Part shown: positions 37,202-45,865 of the stretch, piece by piece
Layout: each line of letters begins with the position of its first letter
Numbering within the stretch: the stretch's first letter is position 1
Origin: Bradyrhizobium oligotrophicum S58
GTDB lineage: Bacteria > Pseudomonadota > Alphaproteobacteria > Rhizobiales > Xanthobacteraceae
Direction of reading: 5' to 3'
DNA: 64,000 nt
NCBI RefSeq assembly: GCF_000344805.1
Contig: NC_020453.1
Location: 7,730,001-7,794,000, forward strand
Notes under the pieces: generated by a model
Seen by the model: only the letters and a program-made list of their open reading frames with translations
The model's database searches: none
What the model was told of the DNA's origin: nothing
Position numbers and translations under genes: made by a program

Positions 37202-38254
37202 ATGACCGCAAATGGTACGCCGAAATCGGCCGGAACCGAGGCGCGCATCGATTGGGTCGACTACGCCAAGGGTATCTGCATCATCATGGTGGTGATGATG
37301 CACAGCGTGCTCGGCGTCGAGCTCGCCGCGGGCGAGACCGGCTTCATGCATGCCGTCGTTGCCTTCGCCAAACCGTTCCGGATGCCGGACTTCTTCCTGA
37401 TCTCCGGCCTGTTCCTGCCGCTCGTGATCGACCGCGACTGGCGGACCTACATCGACCGCAAGGTCGTGCATTTCGCCTATTTCTACGTGCTGTGGGTGAC
37501 CATCCAGTTCGGCTTCAAGGCGCCCGGCTTCGCGGCGGCGAGCGGCTGGGAGCATGCCGGCTATCTGTATCTCGAATCCTTCATCGAGCCGTTCGGCACG
37601 CTGTGGTTCATCTATCTGCTGCCGATCTTCTTCGTCGTCATCAAGCTGACACGAAAGCTGCCAGCTCCCCTCATCTGGGGCATCGCGGCCGGCCTCGAAA
37701 TGTCGCACATCGTCACCGGCTGGACCGTGATCGACGAGTTCTGCGCCCGCTTCGTCTACATCTATTCGGGCTATCTGTTCGCCACCACCATCTTCGCGGT
37801 GTCCGATCGCGCGCGGGCGCAGCCCATGCTCGCGATCATCGGCCTGCTCGCCTGGGCCGTGATCAACCAGAGCCTGGTCAGTCTCGGCGTCAGCGAATGG
37901 CCGATCGTCTCGCTGGCACTCGGCTATGCCGGCGCGATCGCCATCATCATCGCCGGCACCCTGCTGGCGCGGGCGCAGCTCCTCAACGTGCTGCGGTTCT
38001 GCGGCGAGCATTCGATCGTGATCTATCTCGCGTTCTTCCTGCCGATGGCGGCGACCCGCGCGGTGCTGCTGAAGACCGGTGTGATCGGCGACATCGGAAC
38101 CATCTCGCTGCTGGTGACCATCGCTGGCGTGATCGGCGCGCTCGTGATCTGGCGCCTTGCGCTGCGCTTCAACGCGCAGTTCCTGTTCGAACGCCCCATC
38201 GCGTTCTGGATCGCGCCGCCGAAGCCAAAGGCCGTGTTGCAGCCCGCGGAGTAA
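37202..38254 (+). CDS. Acyltransferase 3 family membrane protein
   Basis: 350 residues, 10 or so membrane helices. RIDWVDYAKGICIIMVVMMH is the family N-terminus with the proposed catalytic His in MMHS, and MPDFFLISGLFLP follows. Members add acyl groups, usually acetyl or succinyl, to exported polysaccharides or lipids. ATG 37202 has a good ribosome binding site (GAGGGA), so longer upstream frames were not used. It diverges from UDP-glucose dehydrogenase, which suggests surface polysaccharide modification. Confidence 0.88.
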   Translation: MTANGTPKSAGTEARIDWVDYAKGICIIMVVMMHSVLGVELAAGETGFMHAVVAFAKPFRMPDFFLISGLFLPLVIDRDWRTYIDRKVVHFAYFYVLWVTIQFGFKAPGFAAASGWEHAGYLYLESFIEPFGTLWFIYLLPIFFVVIKLTRKLPAPLIWGIAAGLEMSHIVTGWTVIDEFCARFVYIYSGYLFATTIFAVSDRARAQPMLAIIGLLAWAVINQSLVSLGVSEWPIVSLALGYAGAIAIIIAGTLLARAQLLNVLRFCGEHSIVIYLAFFLPMAATRAVLLKTGVIGDIGTISLLVTIAGVIGALVIWRLALRFNAQFLFERPIAFWIAPPKPKAVLQPAE

Positions 38255-38566
38255 CCCCACCCACGGTGTCGTCCCGGGCAAGTCCGACAACGCGAAGCGT
38301 TGATCGGACGCCGACCCGGGACCCATAGCCACCGCCCCCTGTTTGAGGCACGCTGCGGCTCCATCCTGCCGCCTCACCACCGCCGCGGAGTTTGGGTCCC
38401 GGGTCGGCGCCCCGCCGCCGCTTCGCGCCGTCGAGGCTTGCCCGGGACGACAGGGTTTTTTGTGGCGAAGACCGAGGGCCTCGCAAACGCCGATTTGCGT
38501 GGGGAACGCTCCGGATTCCGCCGTTCCGAGGGTGTCAATCCGGGCCAAATTCCCTACATTGCGGCC
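38255..38566. repeat. polA upstream region with long family D repeat
   Basis: This 312-nt gap contains a palindrome pair (about 38266-38453): GTGTCGTCCCGGGCAAG at the left and CTTGCCCGGGACGACA at the right, with an inner pair GACCCGGGACCC / GGGTCCCGGGTC. The rest is an AT-poor polA leader with no obvious promoter. No coding sequence is supported. Confidence 0.75.
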
Positions 38567-41500
38567 ATGCCCAAAGCTCCCCAGAAAGCCGCCGTCCCGC
38601 CCGCCGCCCCTGTGCCCGCTGCCAAGAGCGCGGCCAAGGGCGACCATGTGTTCCTGGTCGACGGCTCGTCCTACATCTTCCGCGCCTATCACGCGCTGCC
38701 GCCGCTCAACCGTAAATCCGACGGGCTGCAGGTCAACGCCGTGCTCGGCTTCTGCAACATGCTGTGGAAGCTGCTGCGCGACATGCCCGAGACCGACCGG
38801 CCGACACATCTGGCGATCGTGTTCGACAAGTCCGAGGTCACGTTCCGCAACAAGATCTATGGCGACTACAAGGCCCATCGGCCGCCGGCCCCCGATGATC
38901 TGATCCCGCAATTCGCGCTGATCCGCGAGGCCGTGCACGCCTTCGACCTGCCGTGCCTGGAACAGAGCGGCTTCGAGGCCGACGACCTGATCGCGACCTA
39001 TGCACGGCTCGCCTGCGAGCGCGGTGCCACCACCACCATCGTGTCCTCCGACAAGGATTTGATGCAGCTCGTCAACGACTGCGTCACGATGTACGACACG
39101 ATGAAGGACCGCCGCATCGGCATCGCCGAGGTGATCGAGAAGTTCGGCGTGCCGCCGGAGAAGGTGGTCGAGGTGCAGGCGCTGGCCGGCGATTCCACCG
39201 ACAACGTGCCGGGCGTGCCCGGCATCGGCATCAAGACCGCCGCGCAGCTGATCACCGACTATGGCGATCTCGAAAGCCTGCTGGCGCGCGCGACCGAGAT
39301 CAAGCAGCCGAAGCGGCGCGAGGCGCTGATCGAGAATGCCGAGAAGGCGCGGATCTCGCGCCAGCTGGTGCTGCTCGACGACAAGGTCGCGCTCGACGTG
39401 CCGCTCGACGATCTCGCGGTGCACGAGCCCGATCCGCGCAAGCTGATCGCGTTCCTGAAGGCGATGGAGTTCACCACGCTGACGCGGCGTGTCGCTGATT
39501 ATTCGCGGATCGATCCGGCCGACGTGTCGGCGGATGAGCATCTGAAGAGTGGCGGTGGTGCACCTCCCCCGCCTGCGGGGGAGGTCGGATCGCGGAGCGA
39601 TCCGGGTGGGGGCATGCCCGCGGCAGGTGCCCCCACCCCGCCCTCCCCCGCAAGCGGGGGAGGGAGACGAGGCGGCGATGCCAGGACCGACAAATCCGCC
39701 ATGAGCAAGGGCACGCCGGCGAGCCTCGCCGAGTCCAGGGCCGAGGCAGCGAAGAGCGCGCGGATCGATCGCGACAAATATCAGACCCTGCGCAGCCTGC
39801 CCGAGCTGAACGCCTGGCTTGCCCGCGTCCACGATCTCGGCCGGGTCACGCTTGACGTGAAAGCAAGCTCGATCGACCCGATGCAGGCGAGCCTGTGCGG
39901 CATCGCGCTGGCGCTGGCGCCGAACGATGCCTGCTACATTCCGCTGTCGCACCGCCAGGCCGGCGATGGCGGCGGGCTGTTCGATGCGGGGCTGGCGCCC
40001 GACCAGATCAACGCGCGCGACGCGCTTGCGGCGCTCAAGCCGATCCTGGAATCCGACGGCCTGCTCAAGATCGGCTTCAACATCAAGTTCGCCGCCGTGC
40101 TGCTCGCGCAACACGGCATCATCATCGCCAACGCCGACGACGTGCAGCTGATGAGCTACGCGCTCGATGCCGGTCGCGGATCGCAAAAGCTGGATTCGCT
40201 GGCCGAGCACGTGCTCGGCCACGCCGTCATCAGTGAAGGCGAGCTGATCGGCAGCGGCCGGAACAAGCTCACCTTCGAGCAGGTCGCAATCGACCGCGCC
40301 ACCGCGCATTCCGCCGAAGCGGCCGACGTCATCCATCGGCTGTGGCGGGTGCTGAAGCCGCGGCTGGTGGCCGAGCGCATGACCGCCGTCTATGAGACGC
40401 TGGAGCGGCCGCTGGTGCCGGTGCTGGCACGCATGGAGCGGCGCGGCATCTCGATCGACCGCCAGGTGCTGTCGCGGCTGTCCGGCGATTTTGCCCAGAC
40501 GGCGGCGCGCGTCGAGGCTGAGCTGCAAGAGTTGGCCGGCGAGCCGATCAATGTCGGCAGCCCGAAGCAGATCGGCGACATCCTGTTCGGCAAGATGGGC
40601 CTTTCGGGCGGCACCAAGACCAAGACCGGCGCCTGGTCGACATCGGCGTCGATTCTCGATGACCTCGCCGAGCAGGGCAACGATTTCGCGCGCAAGATCC
40701 TGGAATGGCGCCAGGTCTCGAAGCTGAAATCGACCTACACCGATGCGCTGCCGACCTATGTCAACCCGCAGACGCACCGCGTGCACACCACCTACGCGCT
40801 GGCCGCGACCACCACGGGCCGGCTGTCGTCGAACGAGCCGAACCTGCAGAACATCCCGGTGCGCACCGAGGACGGCCGCAAGATCCGCCGCGCTTTCATC
40901 GCGACACCGGGGCACAAGCTGGTGTCGGCCGACTACTCGCAGATCGAACTGCGGCTGCTCGCGGAGATCGCCGACATTCCGGTGCTGAAGCAGGCCTTCA
41001 AGGACGGGCTCGACATCCACGCGATGACGGCGTCCGAGATGTTCGGCGTGCCGATCAAGGACATGCCGAGCGAGGTCCGCCGTCGTGCCAAGGCGATCAA
41101 TTTCGGCATCATCTACGGCATCTCGGCGTTCGGCCTCGCCAACCAGCTCGGCATCGCCCGCGAGGAGGCCTCGGCCTACATCAAGCGCTATTTCGAGCGC
41201 TTCCCGGGCATCCGCGCCTACATGGACGAGACCCGCGAGTTCTGCCGCAAGAACGGCTATGTCGTCACGCTGTTCGGCCGCAAGTGCCACTACCCGGAGA
41301 TCAAGGCGTCGAACGCCTCGGTGCGCGCCTTCAACGAGCGCGCCGCGATCAACGCCCGGCTGCAAGGCACCGCCGCCGACATCATCCGCCGCGCGATGAC
41401 GCGGGTCGAGGAGGCGCTGGCGCAAAAGAAGCTCTCGGCCCAGATGCTGCTGCAGGTGCATGACGAATTGATCTTCGAAGTCCCGGACGATGAAGTCGCC

Positions 41501-41617
41501 GCGACCTTGCCTGTGGTGCAGCACGTGATGCAGGACGCCCCATTCCCGGCCGTGCTGCTGTCGGTGCCGCTGCACGTCGACGCCCGCGCTGCTGATAATT
41601 GGGACGAGGCGCATTGA
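38567..41617 (+). CDS. polA: DNA polymerase I
   Basis: 1016 residues. Domains in order: 5'-3' nuclease (about 22-310), a repeat-encoded low-complexity linker (about 331-367), a 3'-5' exonuclease fold (about 400-600) and the family A polymerase (about 640-1014). Polymerase motifs are intact: A (SADYSQIELRLLA), B (RRRAKAINFGIIYG) and C (QVHDELIFE). The exonuclease metal-site motifs are not: D-x-E reads DVK (430-432), the exo II Asp is Ala (about 509, NIKFAA) and the exo III Tyr and Asp are His 581 and Ala 585 (HSAEAAD). Proofreading is probably lost. The start is ATG 38567; upstream open codons are repeat sequence. Confidence 0.95.
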   Translation: MPKAPQKAAVPPAAPVPAAKSAAKGDHVFLVDGSSYIFRAYHALPPLNRKSDGLQVNAVLGFCNMLWKLLRDMPETDRPTHLAIVFDKSEVTFRNKIYGDYKAHRPPAPDDLIPQFALIREAVHAFDLPCLEQSGFEADDLIATYARLACERGATTTIVSSDKDLMQLVNDCVTMYDTMKDRRIGIAEVIEKFGVPPEKVVEVQALAGDSTDNVPGVPGIGIKTAAQLITDYGDLESLLARATEIKQPKRREALIENAEKARISRQLVLLDDKVALDVPLDDLAVHEPDPRKLIAFLKAMEFTTLTRRVADYSRIDPADVSADEHLKSGGGAPPPPAGEVGSRSDPGGGMPAAGAPTPPSPASGGGRRGGDARTDKSAMSKGTPASLAESRAEAAKSARIDRDKYQTLRSLPELNAWLARVHDLGRVTLDVKASSIDPMQASLCGIALALAPNDACYIPLSHRQAGDGGGLFDAGLAPDQINARDALAALKPILESDGLLKIGFNIKFAAVLLAQHGIIIANADDVQLMSYALDAGRGSQKLDSLAEHVLGHAVISEGELIGSGRNKLTFEQVAIDRATAHSAEAADVIHRLWRVLKPRLVAERMTAVYETLERPLVPVLARMERRGISIDRQVLSRLSGDFAQTAARVEAELQELAGEPINVGSPKQIGDILFGKMGLSGGTKTKTGAWSTSASILDDLAEQGNDFARKILEWRQVSKLKSTYTDALPTYVNPQTHRVHTTYALAATTTGRLSSNEPNLQNIPVRTEDGRKIRRAFIATPGHKLVSADYSQIELRLLAEIADIPVLKQAFKDGLDIHAMTASEMFGVPIKDMPSEVRRRAKAINFGIIYGISAFGLANQLGIAREEASAYIKRYFERFPGIRAYMDETREFCRKNGYVVTLFGRKCHYPEIKASNASVRAFNERAAINARLQGTAADIIRRAMTRVEEALAQKKLSAQMLLQVHDELIFEVPDDEVAATLPVVQHVMQDAPFPAVLLSVPLHVDARAADNWDEAH
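39559..39667. repeat. Family E palindromic repeat inside polA
   Basis: CACCTCCCCCGCCTGCGGGGGAGG with a GGATCGCGGAGCGATCC palindrome and GGGTGGGGGCA tail is answered by CCCCCACCCCGCCCTCCCC with GCAAGCGGGGGAGGG. The same architecture occurs between genes at 56341-56592. Here it is read in frame, giving a Gly/Pro-rich linker between the two nuclease domains of PolA. Confidence 0.85.
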
Positions 41618-41640
41618 TCCACCCGCCTCACCCTCTCCTC

Positions 41641-41725
41641 CGTCATTGCGAGGAGCAAAGCGACGAAGCAATCCAGACTGGTTCCGCAGAAGCGCCCTGG
41701 ATTGCTTCGCTGCGCTCGCAATGAC
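41641..41725. repeat. Palindromic intergenic repeat, family A, copy 2
   Basis: CGTCATTGCGAGGAG and GAAGCAATCCAG are answered by CTGGATTGCTTC and GCTCGCAATGACA, forming an 85-bp hairpin. It lies 23 nt after the polA stop and may serve as a 3'-end structure. Confidence 0.9.
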
Positions 41726-41800
41726 AGTGCGGCGGCATCGCGCCCGCATCTGTCGAAGAGCTTGAGACTCCTTCGGAACGCAGCGCATTCAACTAACTCG

Positions 41801-41927
41801 CTGTCATCGCCCGGCTTGACCGGGCGATCCAGTACTCGCCGGCGGGTTTTGCTTCACTCCACTGCCAACCGAGAGCCTCATTGAGGCCTCTGGAATACTG
41901 GATCGCCCGCCTTCGCGGGCGATGACA
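41801..41927. repeat. Family B inverted repeat pair without nuclease, copy 5
   Basis: The left arm CTGTCATCGCCCGGCTTGAC with the CCAGTA tail is identical over its first 33 nt to the left arm of the GIY-YIG unit. The right arm GGCCTCTGGAATACTGGATC also matches that unit, including bases inside the arm. About 50 nt separate the arms, as expected for an internal-deletion derivative. Confidence 0.92.
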
Positions 41928-42715
41928 CTGAATGTGTATGAACCTTCATGGGATCTCACGACGACGTTCTCGGCGACTGTGAAACGGCCTAAGGGCATGC
42001 TACCACCTTCTCGCGGCACATCATGCCCGAGTGATGCATCTCATTCGCCCTCCGGAATTCGATGAGGGCGCAGGGAAGGCCGGACCTCGGCTGAGGCCCG
42101 TGGCCCGCCTGCTCAAAAGAATGCAGGCGGCAGGTACCACAGGTTCAGCCGGACGACCCGGCCCTCCCTGCGCGACGGTTTTAACGGCTGCTTCGCGTTC
42201 TCCCTGGTGCGCCGGGCTTGTTGGCCACCATTGCGCATGATGCTTGCGCATCAGCGCGTGATACCAGCATCGGGGTATCAGGACCGCGCGACTTGACCGT
42301 GCATGCCCTGCCGTTCGTCCGCATGGTCAGACCACGCTGCAGCAAGACATGCCCATCGCATCCCACCGCCAACGATCCGTGACGTTCGCGAAACGCCCCT
42401 CATACGGTGGCGGGACGTGCGGAAATGTGCCGGTGATTTGCCCGACGGTGCAACGTCACCGGCCTGCGACAAAGTAACCCGACGGGCAATCTGCGCATGG
42501 GGCACATGCGCTGTGCGCTCACGCGCGAACAACACGCGGCTTAACCGGCCGTTAGCCATGGCGGGATCAAGCCGGTGGGGCGCAATGCGCCAGTAACACG
42601 GCCTGCAGACGGTGGACGCCAAGACTTCCGGGAGACGCGCGAGCAATCGCCGGGCGCCCCGGAGATCGCAACCTGGCCAGCCGTCGCGGCTGGTGTCGCA
42701 CGCTTTGGCCGAAAG

Positions 42716-43915
42716 ATGACCGTGACTTCATCCGCAGCATCCAGACAGATCAGCGTTCGCCCGACACTGCTGATTCTGCTGCTGACGGCCTTCTGTCTCT
42801 ACAACGTCCTTTATCTCGCGCGCTGGTGGCCGGCCTCGTCGCAGCCGGGCTTCGGCGACTTCTTCGGCCTGTGGTCGTTCGGCAAATTCGCAGCACTTGC
42901 AGGCGCAGGCATCTACGATCCGTTCGCGCTGGCCGACTATCAGCAGAAGCTGGACCCCACGCTCGATGGCGGCGGCTTCCCCTACCCCTATCCGCCGACC
43001 TTCCTGCTGGCGCTGATTCCGCTGGGCATGATGGCGTTGCCGGTTGCGTATGTCTGCTGGATCTCCGTGACGTTCGCGCTCTACGGCCTGGCGACGCTGG
43101 GCCGCGCGTGGCGCTCGCTGTCCGGCCTTGCCCTGCTCGCCGCGCCGACCACGCTGATCAACGCGATCGCGGGCCAGAACGGCTTCCTCTCGGCGGCGCT
43201 GCTGATCGGCGGACTACGCCTCCTCACGAGCCACCCGGCGACGGCGGGCGTCCTGCTCGGCCTGCTCGCCTACAAGCCGCAATTTGTGCTGCTGATGCCG
43301 GTCGTTCTGCTGGCCTCGCGCAATTGGCGCGCGATCCTCGCGGCGGTTGCTACGACCCTGATCGTCGCTGTCATCACCAGCGCTGCGCTCGACTGGTCGA
43401 TCTGGCCACTTTGGGTCGCCCGCTTTCCAGTTTATCAGGCCCTGCTGCAGGCCAACCAGGGCAGCCTGATTCACATGATGCCGACGGTGATGGCAGGCAT
43501 CCATGCGATCGGCGCGCCGCCCGCCCTCGGCTACGGGATCCAGCTCGTGTTGTCCTGCGCTGTCGTCGTGGTGGTCTGGGACGCGTGGCGGCGCGGCATG
43601 ACGGACCGGGCGATCGCGCTGGTTGCGATCGGCAGCATCATCGTCACGCCGTATGCGATGATCTACGACATGCCGATGGTGGCCGCAGCAATCGCGATCC
43701 ATTGGAAGGCGCGGGTCGATGCCGGTGAAGCAGTCGCGCCGCTGGAGATCGGCGTGGTGATCGCGCTGGCGGCCTGCGCGCTCGCCATGATCAGTCATTC
43801 CCTGCCGTTCGTGGCGGCGATCCTGATGGTCTTGTTGTTCCTGAGCGTGACAGGCGTGTTTAGTCGGGCTGGTCGGCTGGCCGCATCGCACGTCCGATCG
43901 CCAGCGGCGACGTGA
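42716..43915 (+). CDS. Glycosyltransferase family 87 (DUF2029) membrane protein
   Basis: 399 residues from ATG 42716. About 10 membrane helices, with an early loop DFFGLWSFGKFAALAGAGIY containing the Asp typical of GT-C enzymes and a second loop FPYPYPPTFLLALIPLG. GT87 members use polyprenol-phosphate mannose to add mannose outside the membrane. The acceptor is unknown. It stands apart, between the repeat region and a small regulator/aldolase pair, and looks accessory. Confidence 0.82.
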   Translation: MTVTSSAASRQISVRPTLLILLLTAFCLYNVLYLARWWPASSQPGFGDFFGLWSFGKFAALAGAGIYDPFALADYQQKLDPTLDGGGFPYPYPPTFLLALIPLGMMALPVAYVCWISVTFALYGLATLGRAWRSLSGLALLAAPTTLINAIAGQNGFLSAALLIGGLRLLTSHPATAGVLLGLLAYKPQFVLLMPVVLLASRNWRAILAAVATTLIVAVITSAALDWSIWPLWVARFPVYQALLQANQGSLIHMMPTVMAGIHAIGAPPALGYGIQLVLSCAVVVVVWDAWRRGMTDRAIALVAIGSIIVTPYAMIYDMPMVAAAIAIHWKARVDAGEAVAPLEIGVVIALAACALAMISHSLPFVAAILMVLLFLSVTGVFSRAGRLAASHVRSPAAT

Positions 43916-44001
43916 TCTTGCAGGACGCAGCGCTCTGAACGGTGGGGCGCCGCGACCGGCTGTCCACGGTCCATATCCGCACCCCAACGATCGCCACGCA
44001 G

Positions 44002-44634
44002 CTACTCGGCATAGGCGCCGCGATAATTCCCTGCGCGGATGCTTTCCAGGATCTCCGCTTCACGCTGCTCCTGGGCGCGGACGGCGTTCAGCAACTCGGC
44101 GGCGATCGCCTGCGGGAAAGCGACGACGCCGTCGGCATCGCCGACCACCACGTCGCGCGGTGCGACGATCATCCCGCCGATCGACACCGGCACGTTGATC
44201 GCGCCAGGACCATTCTTATAGGGACCGCGGTGATTGATGGCCCTTGCGAACACCGGGAAGTCGGAGCTCATGAGTACGGCGGAATCCCTGATGGCGCCGT
44301 CAACCACGATTCCGGCCGCACCACGCTGCCTGGCGATGGCAGCAATGATCTCCCCGACCAAGGCCCGTGTCTCGTCGCCCCCGCCATTGACGACGATGAC
44401 ATCGCCCGGCTTGACGCATTCGAGCGCCCGATGGATGAAGAGGTTGTCTCCCGGCGCCGTGTTCACCGTCAGCGCGATCCCCACCATCGGCGCGCCCGTA
44501 TAGAACGACCTCAAGCTCGCAGCCCCGGGCAGCCGCTGCAGATTGTCACTGATCACCGCGGTGGCAGCGGTCTTGAAGGCAGCCAGGATTGCAGGATCGG
44601 CCTGCGCGGCGGGCGGTGATTCTTCATGGGCCAT
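44002..44634 (-). CDS. RraA family protein (HMG/CHA aldolase-like)
   Basis: 210 residues from ATG 44634. RraA-fold proteins include the ribonuclease regulator RraA and aldolases of 4-hydroxy-4-methyl-2-oxoglutarate type. The conserved GDVIVVNGGG, GIVVDGAIRD and PRDVVVGDADGVV segments carry the Asp and Gly that bind metal and pyruvate, so an aldolase or oxaloacetate decarboxylase role is likelier than RNase E control. It is divergent from a LysR gene across a dyad at 44771-44788, suggesting substrate-dependent control. Confidence 0.85.
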   Translation of the reverse strand: MAHEESPPAAQADPAILAAFKTAATAVISDNLQRLPGAASLRSFYTGAPMVGIALTVNTAPGDNLFIHRALECVKPGDVIVVNGGGDETRALVGEIIAAIARQRGAAGIVVDGAIRDSAVLMSSDFPVFARAINHRGPYKNGPGAINVPVSIGGMIVAPRDVVVGDADGVVAFPQAIAAELLNAVRAQEQREAEILESIRAGNYRGAYAE

Positions 44635-44770
44635 TGTCGCTGATCCCTCTGCTTTCACCGCCCATGGGTCTCTCCCCGAGCATCGTGACACCGCATGGGG
44701 CGATACCGCGCGTCCAAGGGCGTGGGTCAGCTGTGTAGGACTCGCCATGAATTCTGAAAACAGATAAATT

Positions 44771-44788
44771 GAGATGCCGGGTCATCTC
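44771..44788. promoter_or_regulatory. Dyad operator between RraA and LysR genes
   Basis: GAGATG-CCGGGT-CATCTC is a perfect 6-bp inverted repeat, 15 nt before the LysR start and 137 nt from the RraA start. It is placed for autoregulation by the LysR protein and possible control of the divergent gene; binding is inferred. Confidence 0.4.
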
Positions 44789-44803
44789 TTTTTTGAATGT
44801 CAC

Positions 44804-45703
44804 ATGGTCACTCTGAAGCAGCTCGAGGCCTTGAACTGGATCGCGGAGCTGGGCACGTTCGAGCGCGCCGCAGCCAAGCTCAACACGACACAATCGGCGA
44901 TCTCGAAGCGCGTCCAAGAGCTAGAGGCCTCTGCGCGCGTCCCGCTGTTCGACCGCAGCCAGCGCGGCGCTCGCCTCACGGAACGAGGCGAACAGATCCT
45001 GGCTCTCGGCCGGCAGATGCTGGCATTGCAGGATCAGATCCTGGAGATGAAGGACGGGCGGCAGACGCCGGCCCGCCGTCTTCGTCTCGGGGCCACGGAA
45101 CTGTCCGCGCTGACTTGGCTGCCGCGGCTGGTATCAGCCATTCGCGGAGCGCATCCCGCGGTGACGATCGAGCCCGAGGTGGACAACAGCCGGAGCCTGT
45201 ACGATCGGCTCATCGAAGGCAGCATCGATCTCATCGTGATCCCGGATGTGTTTTCGGATCCAGAGGTGACGTCAGTCCGGCTGGCCGAGGTCCAGAACGT
45301 CTGGACCGCGCGCCCTGGCCTGGTCCGGTCGCGCCGGCCTCTCGGATTCGACGAGCTCGGCGACCATACAATCCTGATGCAGGGCCGCCGCTCGGGCTCC
45401 GGCCTGTTCTTCAACAAATGGCTCACGGCGAATGGCGTAGCCTTCAAGCACGCCATTTCAGTCGACAACCTGACCGCCCTGGTCGGACTTGCGGTGGCCG
45501 GCCTCGGCATCAGCTATCTGCCGCAACGCTGTTTCCGTCCGCTGTTCGAAGAGAGAAAGCTCACCATCGTGCCCGTCAAGCCGGCCCTGCCCGCCGTGCC
45601 CTATGCAGCCATGTATCGCAACGACAGACCCTCGGCCTTCACGGCCGCCGTCGCCGAGCTGGCGCGCAAGACCTGCGATTTCGGGCGTCAGCTGCAGGGG
45701 TGA
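44804..45703 (+). CDS. LysR family transcriptional regulator
   Basis: 299 residues from ATG 44804. The winged helix-turn-helix (about 3-60) contains the signature AAAKLNTTQSAISKRVQELE, followed by LFDRSQRGARLTERG. The effector-binding domain spans about 90-290. LysR proteins typically control a divergent gene, here the RraA-like aldolase, and respond to a pathway intermediate. Alternative start at 44774 adds residues outside the fold. Confidence 0.92.
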   Translation: MVTLKQLEALNWIAELGTFERAAAKLNTTQSAISKRVQELEASARVPLFDRSQRGARLTERGEQILALGRQMLALQDQILEMKDGRQTPARRLRLGATELSALTWLPRLVSAIRGAHPAVTIEPEVDNSRSLYDRLIEGSIDLIVIPDVFSDPEVTSVRLAEVQNVWTARPGLVRSRRPLGFDELGDHTILMQGRRSGSGLFFNKWLTANGVAFKHAISVDNLTALVGLAVAGLGISYLPQRCFRPLFEERKLTIVPVKPALPAVPYAAMYRNDRPSAFTAAVAELARKTCDFGRQLQG

Positions 45704-45865
45704 TCCGGCGTCACTGCAGGCAGCGCCCGCCGGTAATCGCTTTTTGGAATGATATATAAGGCGTTTTTATCCCTTTTCATCGTCGCCTGCCGAAGCGAGG
45801 CTGCCATGGTCGGCATCTGCGGCGCTCGCCGCATGCGAAGAGAATTGCTGGGAGGAGAAGCTTTG

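Larger units (their letters stand above)
41618..42715. other. Gene-poor region with three repeats and a putative dispersed element
   Basis: About 1.1 kb lies between polA and the GT87 gene. It holds a family A repeat (41641-41725), a family B pair (41801-41927) and, from about 41950 to 42550, a stretch whose six-frame translations are short, Pro/Arg/Cys-rich and unlike genes. From memory, similar stretches recur in bradyrhizobial genomes and are annotated as many short hypothetical frames. No coding sequence is supported. Confidence 0.6.

Noticed and set aside
37070..41788. 1572-codon open frame antisense to polA and the acyltransferase gene
   Set aside because: It is wholly opposite well-supported genes, is His/Arg/Asp-rich and lacks domains. 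Long antisense frames are common in GC-rich DNA with biased codon use.
42021..42251. Short hypothetical frames on both strands in the gap after polA
   Set aside because: They overlap each other on opposite strands, lack ribosome binding sites and lie in a stretch that looks like a dispersed non-coding element.
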